DNA of 41,752 nt from B4-G1 sp964393895. GTDB lineage: Bacteria; Chloroflexota; Anaerolineae; B4-G1. The notes below the pieces were generated by a model. It searched no databases and had not been told where the DNA came from. It saw only the letters and a program-made list of their open reading frames with translations. The stretch is taken from NCBI GenBank assembly GCA_964393895.1, contig CAYMWP010000023.1, positions 1-41,752 of the forward strand. The letters run 5' to 3'. Made by a program: the position numbers and the translations under genes. Below are positions 8,713 through 16,590 of the stretch, piece by piece. Numbering within the stretch: the first letter of the stretch is position 1; each line of letters starts with the position of its first letter.

Positions 8713-8906
8713 GGGCGGGCGCAACCCTCATCCCGGTTGAAGAGCACGGTGACGGCCCCGTCAGTGGCGACCTCGGCCGGCTGGACGGTGGTCACTTCCA
8801 GGAAGCCGAAGGTGGTGAAACGCAGCTCGACAGGCTCGTTCAACGGTAACGCCTTTGCGGTGAGATTGCGAACGGCAACTTTACCAATAGCCCTTGAGAG
8901 GAGGGG
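8709..8906 (-). pseudogene. remnant of an Ig-like domain protein (possibly alpha-2-macroglobulin N-terminus)
   Basis: A 65-codon open stretch without a start codon, bounded by TGA TAG on one side and TGA on the other. It reads ...VAVRNLTAKALPLNEP, VELRFTTFGFLEVTTVQPAE and ends in VTVLFNRDEGCARP. The pattern of strand-forming segments with VQPAE..AT.G.VTVLFNR is typical of SbsA-like Ig domains in large surface proteins, some of them in alpha-2-macroglobulin proteins. No start, no ribosome-binding site and a truncated length argue for a decayed fragment. The family assignment is inference. Confidence 0.4.
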
Positions 8907-8920
8907 CTATCACGGATTGA

Positions 8921-10693
8921 CTAGCGGTTCAACAGCAGCCACGCTTTGCGCCCGTAAAGGCCAAATGCACTGAGGAGCGCATCGGCCAGCAGAAACCAGC
9001 CGAGGGCGGCATAAAGCAGTACCCATCCGGGTCGTAGAGCAGCTTGGGGCGACATTATCATAGTCCGCATTCCACCCATCAGCATAGCTCCCAGATCAGG
9101 CTGGGGCGGCGGTGTTCCCAGTCCCACGAACCCCATCACTGATTGAGTGATGACCGCCACGCCCGTGCCAAGGAGGAGAACGCCCAGGGAGACGCCTGCC
9201 AGCCGCAGCCAGGGAGATTTTCCTGGCGTGGCGGTCATCCACCAGTCCCGTACCATACACACACTTCGGGGTAATAGAAAGGCCAGGCCCAGCCAGACCA
9301 GCAGGTTCACTATGCCTGGCCCGGCAGCGACCAGGATAAAGGTTAACAGGACCAATCCAGGCAGGGACATCAGCGCCTCGGCGGGGAACATTATGGCGTC
9401 ATCCAACAGGTCAGCCCACACCGCTCCTCTGCGGGCCAGGTAGCCGGCCAGCAATCCGCCCGGTAGGGCCAGGAGCAGCACGGCCAGGGCCACCAGCAGG
9501 GAAGAGCCGAGGTTGACCCCCAGGGCGTAGTGGGCGCGGGCGCGTATATCCCGTCCCAGCGTGTCGGTCCCCCAGGCATAGACGGAGCCGTCGGCCGATT
9601 CGCCCCCCGGCGGCAGATTGCGGTCGGCCACGTTTTGCTCCACGATCTTTTCCCCGCCCGTCAGAAACCCGATCATCCCTTGAGCAAAGGGAACGACGAC
9701 CAGGAGCAGGCAAAAGCCGATCCAGACACGCCGCAGAGTCCGAACCGAGGAGAACGTTTCCGCCGGGAGCGCTTCCGCTTTCGGCTCGCTGGGTTGGAGG
9801 CTGGGCAGAACAAAGCCATCGAGTCCCTGGACAAGATCGGCCCCGGCCCTGAGAAGCAAGGAGAGGAGAAGAAAGAGGTTGGCCAGCCCCAGTGTTACCG
9901 GGCGATCTATAAACATGATGGATTGGATAAAGAGACGCCCTGTCCCCGGCAGGGAGAAGAGCAGTTCCACGATCAGTGTCCCACCCAGCATACCGATGGC
10001 CTGGATCAGACCGTGATGGAAAAAGCTCAAGGCAGCGTGGAGTATCAGGGCGCTGCGGTTCCCACCGCTGGTGCGATAGCGGGCGATCTCTCCCAGCATG
10101 GAACGGGCCACCAGGCAGGCCGGCAGAGTGGCCAGGGCGAGCACGGGCAAGATGGCGTGACGCAGGCTAAAACCGCCGTCGGGGCCTGGCTCGCCCCATC
10201 CTCCGCTGGGCATCCATTCCAGCCCGAAGGCAAAGAGGCGCAACAGCCACAGCCCCAGCACAAAGACCGGCGCAGCCATCCCCAGTGTCACTCCCACCTG
10301 TCCCAAGCGTTGAAGGATCTCGCCGGGGATAGCTGCTCGGTCGCGCAGGACGAGCACCAGGCTACCTGCGAGAATGACGAGCGCGGAGAGCACCATGCCG
10401 GCCAAAGTAGCCAGTCCCAAGAGTTGCAGGGTCATGGGCAGGCATTGGCCGATCACCTCTGTAACCGGTTGCCCTGAGCGCAGGGAAAAGCCCAGGTCGC
10501 CCCGCAACATTCCACCCCAGTATTGGAGATATTGTCTCCACACCGGCTGATCTGAGCCGGGTATCTGGACAGGAGCGCCGCCCCACGTCTGCGCAAGGGC
10601 AAAGACGACGGTCGTCATGACCAGGAACGCCAGGATGAGCCACAGTATGCGGCGCGGGAAGAACAGAACTGCCCTCAATTTTGGGTTACTCAT
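8921..10693 (-). CDS. fused DppB-DppC-type ABC transporter permease, orphan
   Basis: 590 residues in the membrane. The N-terminal half follows the DppB plan (FPRRILWLILAFLVMTTVVFAL, YLQYWGGMLRGDLGFSLRSGQPV, LEWMPSGGW, ELLFSLPGTGRLFIQSI). The C-terminal half follows DppC (YAWGTDTLGRDIRARAHYA, MSLPGLVLLTFILVAAG, FVGLGTPPPQPDLGAML). These are normally two separate proteins importing peptides or nickel with two ATPases and a binding protein, none of which is nearby. The EAA loops that dock on the ATPases look degenerate in both halves. ATG at 10693 is preferred: AGGAGG lies seven bases upstream, whereas the more distal TTG at 10708 would put that site inside the gene. Confidence 0.85.
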   Translation of the reverse strand: MSNPKLRAVLFFPRRILWLILAFLVMTTVVFALAQTWGGAPVQIPGSDQPVWRQYLQYWGGMLRGDLGFSLRSGQPVTEVIGQCLPMTLQLLGLATLAGMVLSALVILAGSLVLVLRDRAAIPGEILQRLGQVGVTLGMAAPVFVLGLWLLRLFAFGLEWMPSGGWGEPGPDGGFSLRHAILPVLALATLPACLVARSMLGEIARYRTSGGNRSALILHAALSFFHHGLIQAIGMLGGTLIVELLFSLPGTGRLFIQSIMFIDRPVTLGLANLFLLLSLLLRAGADLVQGLDGFVLPSLQPSEPKAEALPAETFSSVRTLRRVWIGFCLLLVVVPFAQGMIGFLTGGEKIVEQNVADRNLPPGGESADGSVYAWGTDTLGRDIRARAHYALGVNLGSSLLVALAVLLLALPGGLLAGYLARRGAVWADLLDDAIMFPAEALMSLPGLVLLTFILVAAGPGIVNLLVWLGLAFLLPRSVCMVRDWWMTATPGKSPWLRLAGVSLGVLLLGTGVAVITQSVMGFVGLGTPPPQPDLGAMLMGGMRTMIMSPQAALRPGWVLLYAALGWFLLADALLSAFGLYGRKAWLLLNR

Positions 10694-10803
10694 ACTTTGC
10701 CTCCTCAAACGTGAGCTTTGCCTGAACTGTATTGGGTTTAGGTCGCACCACCGTAGAACAGGCGGTGCTGCAAAAGAGCGATTTGGGCTGAACGGCAGTT
10801 GCG

Positions 10804-10832
10804 ATTATACTCGTTTAGGAGATGAAATGCAA
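10804..10832 (-). promoter_or_regulatory. promoter of the fused permease gene
   Basis: Minus strand TTGCAT (10832-10827), 17-base spacer, TATAAT (10809-10804); start codon at 10693, leader about 100 bases. It is divergent from the nurA promoter, with 38 bases between the two -35 boxes. Confidence 0.7.
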
Positions 10833-10870
10833 GAGGCTGGACGCTCGTCCTACTCGCAGAGTGCGCCCGC

Positions 10871-10899
10871 TTGCCAGCCCCCCACCCCTCAAGTATAAT
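10871..10899 (+). promoter_or_regulatory. promoter of the nurA-herA operon
   Basis: TTGCCA (10871-10876), 17-base spacer, TATAAT (10894-10899). Transcription should start near 10906, just before the GGAGGGGAG ribosome-binding site at 10913 and the GTG at 10928. Confidence 0.75.
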
Positions 10900-10927
10900 G
10901 GGCCGGAGAAACGGAGGGGAGAGCCGG

Positions 10928-12097
10928 GTGACGCTAGAGTTGAACAAGCTTACCGCTCAAGTGCAGGCGATGGGCCAGGAATTGGCCTCCCGCCGGCGAG
11001 AGTACGCCGACCTGGTGACGTTGGCGCGCGGCTGGCTGACCGAGTACGCCGACCAGGGCGAGCGACTGCGCAGAAGCGAAGCGGCTTCCGTCCGCGCCGC
11101 CATACCCACCGGTGAACCATTCGATATTCCCCATCCTCTGCCTGCGATCCCGGAGCGATTCACCTTTATCGCCGCCGACGGCTCGCAGATCCAGCCAGAT
11201 CGGCACGGAGCCGCGCTCTACTACCTGATCAACGTCGGCAGCCTGGTCTACCGGCGCGGCAGCGGCGAGACCCCGGAGGCCAAGAGCGAGCCTGCCCTGG
11301 GCTACACCGAGGCCAACCTGTACGAGAGCGGGCGGCTGGTGACCGGCAACCTGCTCGACGTGCGCCGAGACCTGGCCGAAATCACCCGCCTGGCCGACCT
11401 GTGCGCGGCCGAACCGTCAGGCCCAACGGTCGCCGTGGTGGACGGGACCCTCCTGCTGTGGGTACTGGAAGAACGCTCCGCAGAATGGCAGCACGCCAAA
11501 GTGATGACCTATCTCGACCAACTGAACCGTATCCGCGAGAGCGGCGCAGCCGTGGCCGCCTTCACCAGCCGTCCGCGCCGCGCCGAAGTGACCCAACTGC
11601 TGCACCTGGCCAGCCTGGGGGGAGACGCCGGGCGCGCGAGCCAGGAGACCAACCCGCTGAAGCGCCTGCCAGACCGCGCCGTATTCGAGATGCTGCCGCC
11701 GGGCGCGCGTTCGGCCATCTTTATCAGTCCGTCGTCCATCAACCACGAATATTACCAACCCGCCGGTCACGCCGTCCATTTCTTCTACCTCAACCTGGCC
11801 GCAGAGGAACGAGACCCGGTCATCGCGCGGGTAGAGTCGCCGGCCTGGGTGGTCGAGGATGCCGATCACCTGGCCCTGGTCCACGCCAGCATCGTCGCCC
11901 AGGCGCGCATCGCTGGCGGTTACCCCTACGCGCTGGCCCGCGCCGACGAACTGGCCTTCATCGGCGGCTCGGAGCGGGAGGCGTTCGAGGAGATGGTGAC
12001 CACCTCGTTGCTGCGCGCGTCCGTCCGGCCGGCCCTCTCACCCAAAGCATATTACAAGAGCCTGACCCGCCAGGGCAGGAGGAGGCACCGCGTATGA
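10928..12097 (+). CDS. nurA: NurA-family 5'-3' nuclease
   Basis: 389 residues from GTG at 10928. NurA partners the HerA pump in resecting DNA ends; herA is the last gene of this operon. Seen: the N-terminal acidic motif FIAADGSQIQPD (catalytic metal-binding Asp), AVVDGTLLLWVLE in the middle, and the C-terminal YPYALARADELAFI, in the order of the NurA domain. The GTG start is chosen because GGAGGGGAG lies six bases upstream and the promoter -10 box is at 10894, so the more distal TTG at 10871 lies in the promoter itself. The end overlaps the next gene by four bases (ATGA). Confidence 0.88.
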   Translation: MTLELNKLTAQVQAMGQELASRRREYADLVTLARGWLTEYADQGERLRRSEAASVRAAIPTGEPFDIPHPLPAIPERFTFIAADGSQIQPDRHGAALYYLINVGSLVYRRGSGETPEAKSEPALGYTEANLYESGRLVTGNLLDVRRDLAEITRLADLCAAEPSGPTVAVVDGTLLLWVLEERSAEWQHAKVMTYLDQLNRIRESGAAVAAFTSRPRRAEVTQLLHLASLGGDAGRASQETNPLKRLPDRAVFEMLPPGARSAIFISPSSINHEYYQPAGHAVHFFYLNLAAEERDPVIARVESPAWVVEDADHLALVHASIVAQARIAGGYPYALARADELAFIGGSEREAFEEMVTTSLLRASVRPALSPKAYYKSLTRQGRRRHRV

Positions 12098-12714
12098 GCG
12101 AGGGAAACCTGCGAGTGGGGCGCGTGCTGCGGGCCAGTTCGCGCGGATTCGTCGTCGGCTGCCGGGTAATGACGCCCGACATCCCTGTCTTTGGCTCCTT
12201 CGTGCGGGCGGAGGGACTATCGCCGGGCAGCGAAATCTATGGCCTGATCTACGACGTCAGCGTGGAGGATGACCCGTTCGTGCGCCAGTTCATCGGCGCC
12301 GACCCTCCCGACGAGATCGTCAAAGACCAGCGCGAGAACCGCCAGATACCCATCGAAGTCAGCGTGCTGGCGGTCGGTGCGAGGCAATGCCTCGACGGTG
12401 ACGGCGAAACTATGCGCCACTGTCTGCCCCCGCAACCTCCGGTGACGCTCGATTGGCTCTACCAGTGCAGCGACGAGCAAGTACGCGCCTTTACCGCCCG
12501 CTTCGACTACTTCCGCCTGGTGTTGGAAGCGCGCGACGCGCCGGCCGACGAACTGCTGGCGACCAGCCTGCGGGCTGCGGCCGCCGCCCGACCAAAACAC
12601 GAGCGTGAGGCGTTCCTCGTCGAGGCCGGGCGCGAGCTGGCGCGGCTGCTGGCCGGTGACCCGGTGCGGCTGGAGGGATTGCTGCGGCAACTACGAAGCG
12701 AGGAAACAGAATGA
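12094..12714 (+). CDS. HAS-barrel-like protein of the NurA-HerA operon
   Basis: 206 residues. The N-terminus (LRVGRVLRASSRGFVVGCRV...VFGSFVRAEGLSPGSEIYGLIYDVSVEDDPFVRQF, residues 5-70) has the strand pattern of a HAS barrel, the small beta-barrel also found at the start of HerA. The remainder (120-206) is helical and charged, ending RLEGLLRQLRSEETE. Family knowledge: stand-alone HAS-barrel proteins occur with NurA and HerA. The assignment here rests on pattern and position only. A likely role is an adaptor or subunit of the NurA-HerA complex. It overlaps both neighbours by four bases. Confidence 0.6.
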   Translation: MSEGNLRVGRVLRASSRGFVVGCRVMTPDIPVFGSFVRAEGLSPGSEIYGLIYDVSVEDDPFVRQFIGADPPDEIVKDQRENRQIPIEVSVLAVGARQCLDGDGETMRHCLPPQPPVTLDWLYQCSDEQVRAFTARFDYFRLVLEARDAPADELLATSLRAAAAARPKHEREAFLVEAGRELARLLAGDPVRLEGLLRQLRSEETE

Positions 12715-13154
12715 GCGGAGCGTTGGGAAAACTAGGGCTATATCAACCAGCATTGAACGAAACCTTTGAGCGTCACGGAGTGGTATTGGCCTACCTTTAT
12801 GGCTCCCAGGCCCGGGGTGACATCGGGCCGCTTTCGGACGTGGACATAGCGGTGGCCTTTAACCCCGATATGTCGAAAGGTGAACGGTTCAATCACTTGT
12901 TGCGTCTCACCGGCGAACTTGGCAGCGTGTTCCGCCGGAACGATGTATACACAGTAGATTTGGCCGAGGCCCCGGCGTTGTTGCGCCATCGCGTCTACTA
13001 TGACGGTCGCTTGCTTTACTGTGCGGACAAAGCCACCCGAGTATGCTTTGAGACCCAAGCTATACGAGACTATGTGGACACCGAACCGCTGCGCAAAATC
13101 AAACGCCGGTACATTTTGCAGCACTTTGAGACCCGAGGGGGAAGGAGACCTTGA
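12711..13154 (+). CDS. mntA: MntA-type nucleotidyltransferase antitoxin
   Basis: 147 residues. It contains the minimal nucleotidyltransferase signature GSQARGDIGPLSDVDIAV (residues 32-49) with the GS, and the paired Asp of SDVD that bind metal. Family members add AMP to a tyrosine of the HEPN toxin HepT and so silence it. The next gene is that toxin, joined by a one-base TGATG overlap. Length is normal. The start ATG at 12711 overlaps the previous stop by four bases. Placed inside a NurA-HerA operon, which is unusual. Confidence 0.9.
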   Translation: MSGALGKLGLYQPALNETFERHGVVLAYLYGSQARGDIGPLSDVDIAVAFNPDMSKGERFNHLLRLTGELGSVFRRNDVYTVDLAEAPALLRHRVYYDGRLLYCADKATRVCFETQAIRDYVDTEPLRKIKRRYILQHFETRGGRRP

Positions 13155-13606
13155 TGGTAGATATTCAAACTGTCATAGAACGCCTGGAAGCTCTGAAAGC
13201 CTATCTCGCCGAACTAGACCGCTATGCCCGATACTCCTTTGACGAATTAACGTCCGACTTTGTGAAATACCGCGCGGCCGAACGCAGCTTGCAACTCACT
13301 GCTCAAGCGATAGTAGACATCGCTACACACGTTGTCACCGCTGACTATGACACTCGCGTTCAGGACTATCGCCAGGCCATCGAGAGTCTCGGAGAGGAGG
13401 GAGTATTGCCCCCTGCATTCGCGGAGCGATTGTCCCCCATCGCCAGCTTCCGCAATATCCTAGTGCACGAATATTTGGCCATTGATCCGGTAAAGCTGTA
13501 CGACATTCTGATACACGGGCGAGCGGACGTTGAAGAGTTTGGGCAGAGAATCGCCGTGTACTTGCAGCGCACGGGCGACGTGGACGACGAGGTTTCGAAT
13601 GAATGA
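13154..13606 (+). CDS. hepT: HepT-type HEPN toxin (DUF86)
   Basis: 150 residues. All-helical HEPN fold with the RNase motif RX4HXY seen intact as RNILVHEY; Arg and His are the catalytic pair and the Tyr is the site adenylylated by MntA. The active-site residues are all present, so the toxin looks functional. ATG at 13154 is preferred to the TTG at 13151: AAGGAG lies six bases before it, and it forms a TGATG junction with mntA. The end overlaps the herA start by eight bases. Confidence 0.9.
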   Translation: MVDIQTVIERLEALKAYLAELDRYARYSFDELTSDFVKYRAAERSLQLTAQAIVDIATHVVTADYDTRVQDYRQAIESLGEEGVLPPAFAERLSPIASFRNILVHEYLAIDPVKLYDILIHGRADVEEFGQRIAVYLQRTGDVDDEVSNE

Positions 13607-15456
13607 AGGGCCGCCGGAACGAGAGCTGGAAGCCTTTTTCGGTCCCCGCCCGGGCGAGCCTCAGCCCCTCCAAAGGTTGGGTATCGTCGTCGCCGGGAGC
13701 CTCTCCAGGGGGCTGGACGTCAAACTCGATCCCAGCACCGTCATCGAAGGGCTGGCCGTGGGACGCTACGTCGTTGTGCGCGGGCGGACCGGACGGCGTT
13801 TCTTTTCCATCGTCAGCGACGTGCAATTGGACGCCCTCAACCCGCTCATCGAAAAAGCCCCGCCCGATACCTCCGACCCCTTCCTGGCCCGCGTCTACCA
13901 GGGCAGCGCCGTCTTTGGGCGCATCCACGTCACACCGATGCTGGTGTTGGAAAAGGACGCCCGCGAGCCAAAGCCGGTCAAGACCATCCCCTCCCACTTT
14001 GCTCCCGTCTTTCCGGCCAGCGAGGAAGAGATCGGCCTCATCTTTGGCCGGGAGGAGGAGCCGGGCTACTTTTACGTCGGCGACCCGCTGGAGATGGAGG
14101 GCGTCCACGTGCCGCTCAATCTGCGCCGCTTCGTCGAGCGCTCGGCCGGCGTGTTTGGCAAGACGGGCACCGGCAAGACCTTTCTCACCCGCACGCTGCT
14201 GGCCGGGTTGGTGCGGGAAGACGTGGCCGTCAACCTGGTGTTCGACATGCACAACGAGTACGGCTGGAAGAGCCAGGACGAATCGCGGCAGGAGGTCAAG
14301 GGGTTGCGGCAACTCTTTCACACGCGAGTATCCGTCTTTACGCTGGATGCAGAGTCGTCCCGTCGCCGGGGAAGCAAGGTGGATGGCGTGGTGCGCATCG
14401 GCTACGACCAGATCGAGCCGGAGGACGTGGACAGCCTCGCCAGCCTGATGGCCCTCTCCGACTTGCAGGTGGGCGCGCTTTACTTTCTGCGGCGGCGGCT
14501 GGGGCGGCGCTGGATCGCCCGGCTGCTGGAGGAAGGCGACCCGCTGGAAGAGTTGAGCGGCGCGCTGGAACGGGGAACCCTACATGGCGGCACATTGGGC
14601 GCCATCCAGCGCAAACTGGGCTTGTTCCGCCGTTTCGACTTTCTCCAGGCGCGGGCGCCGGAGGATCCCGTCCGCAATATCCTGGACTATTTGGACCGGG
14701 GCGTCAACGTCATTTTAGAGTTCGGACGCTACGGCAGCAGCCTGGAGGCTTATTTGCTGGTCGCCAACTATCTCACCCGCCGCATCCACGCTCACTACGT
14801 CAGGCGCACGGAGGAGGCGCTGGGGGAGCCGGGGCGAGAGCCGCGCTCGCTGGTCATCACCATTGAGGAGGCGCACAAGTTCCTCGACCCCGCCGTCGCC
14901 CGGCACACCATCTTTGGCGCCATCGCCCGCGAATTACGCAAGTACAACGTCACGCTGCTGATTGTGGACCAGCGGCCCAGCGGCATTGATCCGGAGGTGA
15001 TGAGCCAGATCGGCACCCGCGTCACTTGTCTGCTGGACGACGAGGCGGACATCCGGGCGGTCTTTTCCGGCATCAGCGGGGCGGGCGCGCTGCGGGAGGT
15101 GCTGGCCCGGTTGGACACTCGCCAGCAGGCGCTCATCATGGGCCACGCCGTGCCCATGCCGGTGGTCGTCAAAACCCGCACCTACGGCGCGCCCGAGTTC
15201 TACGCCGCGATGCAATCGCGCGCGGTGCAATCGCGCGNNNNNNNNNNNNNNNNNNNNNNNNNNNNNNNNNNNNNNNNNNNNNNNNNNNNNNNNNNNNNNN
15301 NNNNNNNNNNNNNNNNNNNNNNNNNNNNNNNNNNNNNTGCAATCGCGCGCGGTGCAATCGCGCGAGACGGGAGTCCGAGAAGAGGATGACCCGGAGGCGG
15401 TGCTGGCGCGGGGGCGGTCGCTTTTGCACGGTGAGAAAGACGCGGAGGAAATTTGA
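13599..15456 (+). CDS. herA: HerA-type hexameric DNA-translocating ATPase (interrupted by a scaffold gap)
   Basis: FtsK/HerA superfamily ATPase that pumps DNA to the NurA nuclease. Seen: N-terminal HAS barrel (QRLGIVVAGSLSRGLDVKL, about 25-100), Walker A FGKTGTGKT near residue 187, Walker B SLVITIEEAHKF near 417, and LLIVDQRPSGIDPEVMSQIGTRV downstream. ATG at 13599 is in frame and overlaps hepT by eight bases. Near the C-terminus a 15-base unit coding QSRAV repeats on both sides of a 100-N gap. Reading on in the same phase after the gap gives QSRAVQSRETGVREEDDPE and a stop at 15454-15456, so the true gap length is not 100 and a naive translation across it is out of frame. Confidence 0.88.
15211..15364. 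repeat. 15-bp tandem repeat in the herA tail, broken by scaffold gap
   Basis: Unit TGCAATCGCGCGCGG, coding for a five-residue repeat (QSRAV). The same 27 bases occur immediately left (15211-15237) and right (15338-15364) of the N run at 15238-15337, so the assembler broke in the repeat and the copy number is unknown. Confidence 0.85.
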
Positions 15457-15533
15457 GCCAGTTCCTCCCCCTGCTATCTGATTAGTGGGGATTTTGTCCC
15501 GTCGGCATCGGCGCGACTGAACGGAGTGGCGCG

Positions 15534-16586
15534 CTAACGCAAGATCTCCAGGTTAGCCAGGGGGATAAAGACCGGCGCTTCTCGTCCCAGGTCCACTTTT
15601 GCACCACGCGCTCTGGCCCCGGTCGCTATGGAGCGGGCCTGGGCAGGTAGCTCTACCACCTGGCCCGTTTCACCCGCGTAGGGTGCGCGTACCGCCCGCA
15701 CCCGCGTCCCAACCGTCAACGGGGAGCCCGGCTCGATCTGGGCCGACACGCTGGTATCGGCAGGCAGGGGAATGATGACCTCGGGGCGGATCACGTCCCA
15801 CTGTAGTTGAACTTTGCCGCTGATTGCAGCTTCACGACCTTCGTTCGTCTTGAGCAAGCGAAAGATCGGTTCCGCCATGGGCACACTCCCAATGCCCTCG
15901 GTGACGACGATGGGAAAGGGCGACCGCTCCAACTGGGTAAAGAGTTCTGACGGCAGGCTCCCGGTCACAATGCCGCGCACCTGCAATTCCCGAGCCGCCT
16001 CGAGCGCCGCGCTGTTCAGTTCTGAGCCGCCGACGAGAATTGTCCCGTGGCAGGAGGGATCAATGGCTCTGGCTTGAAGCGGCGCGTCCGGTCCTTCTAC
16101 CAGGCACTTGAGTACGCCAAAACTTTCGCCGCCGCACCCCCACATTCCCTGGATCAGGGCAGCGGTTGTCTCGACGACCACTCCATAATCGGCCAGTACG
16201 TTGCTGACCATACCGGGAATGTAGGCGTATAGCTCGAACAGGACGGGACCTGTCTTGATGAGCAGCCGGCCGCTGCCGCTGGCCGCTACTGTGCCATTGG
16301 CGGGCGACGTGACGGAGCGGCCGAGCCGCCTGGCGATCACCTGCCCCTCCTCCAGCGCATCTTTGGGCCCTACACGCAAGTAACGCTCGACCCGAGAGGG
16401 CGAGACCCCCAGCATACGGGCCAACGGCAGAATGTGGAAATCACCGGGCAGTTCCGCTTGAGCTACAGCCTGAGTCGGTTCCACGCGCTGACCGCTCTGT
16501 ACCAGTATCCTGCCCGGCACCGGCAGTATACGCTGGCGACGCACGTTGGTAAGAGGAATAACTTTTGTTTCAAATGGGTAATACAT
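15534..16586 (-). CDS. KOW-tailed uncharacterised protein of the MutL-like operon
   Basis: 350 residues, predicted cytoplasmic, family not recognised. The N-terminal part contains barrel-like glycine-rich segments (LPVPGRILVQSGQRVEP and SVTSPANGTVAASGSGRLLI) reminiscent of sandwich-barrel hybrid domains. A central segment (GTILVGGSELNSAALEAARE, then VRGIVTGSLPSELF) looks like a nucleotide- or ligand-handling alpha/beta domain. The last 60 residues (VGTRVRAVRAPYAGETGQVVELP) match the KOW motif, often an RNA or protein contact. ATG at 16586 is chosen, four bases after the stop of the ASKHA gene; an upstream in-frame start at 16682 would lie inside that gene. Last gene of the seven-gene operon. 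Confidence 0.7.
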   Translation of the reverse strand: MYYPFETKVIPLTNVRRQRILPVPGRILVQSGQRVEPTQAVAQAELPGDFHILPLARMLGVSPSRVERYLRVGPKDALEEGQVIARRLGRSVTSPANGTVAASGSGRLLIKTGPVLFELYAYIPGMVSNVLADYGVVVETTAALIQGMWGCGGESFGVLKCLVEGPDAPLQARAIDPSCHGTILVGGSELNSAALEAARELQVRGIVTGSLPSELFTQLERSPFPIVVTEGIGSVPMAEPIFRLLKTNEGREAAISGKVQLQWDVIRPEVIIPLPADTSVSAQIEPGSPLTVGTRVRAVRAPYAGETGQVVELPAQARSIATGARARGAKVDLGREAPVFIPLANLEILR

Positions 16587-16590
16587 CTCG

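Noticed and set aside
15211..15364. CRISPR-like array at the first gap
   Set aside because: Units are 15 bases, contiguous without spacers, and coding in frame with herA.
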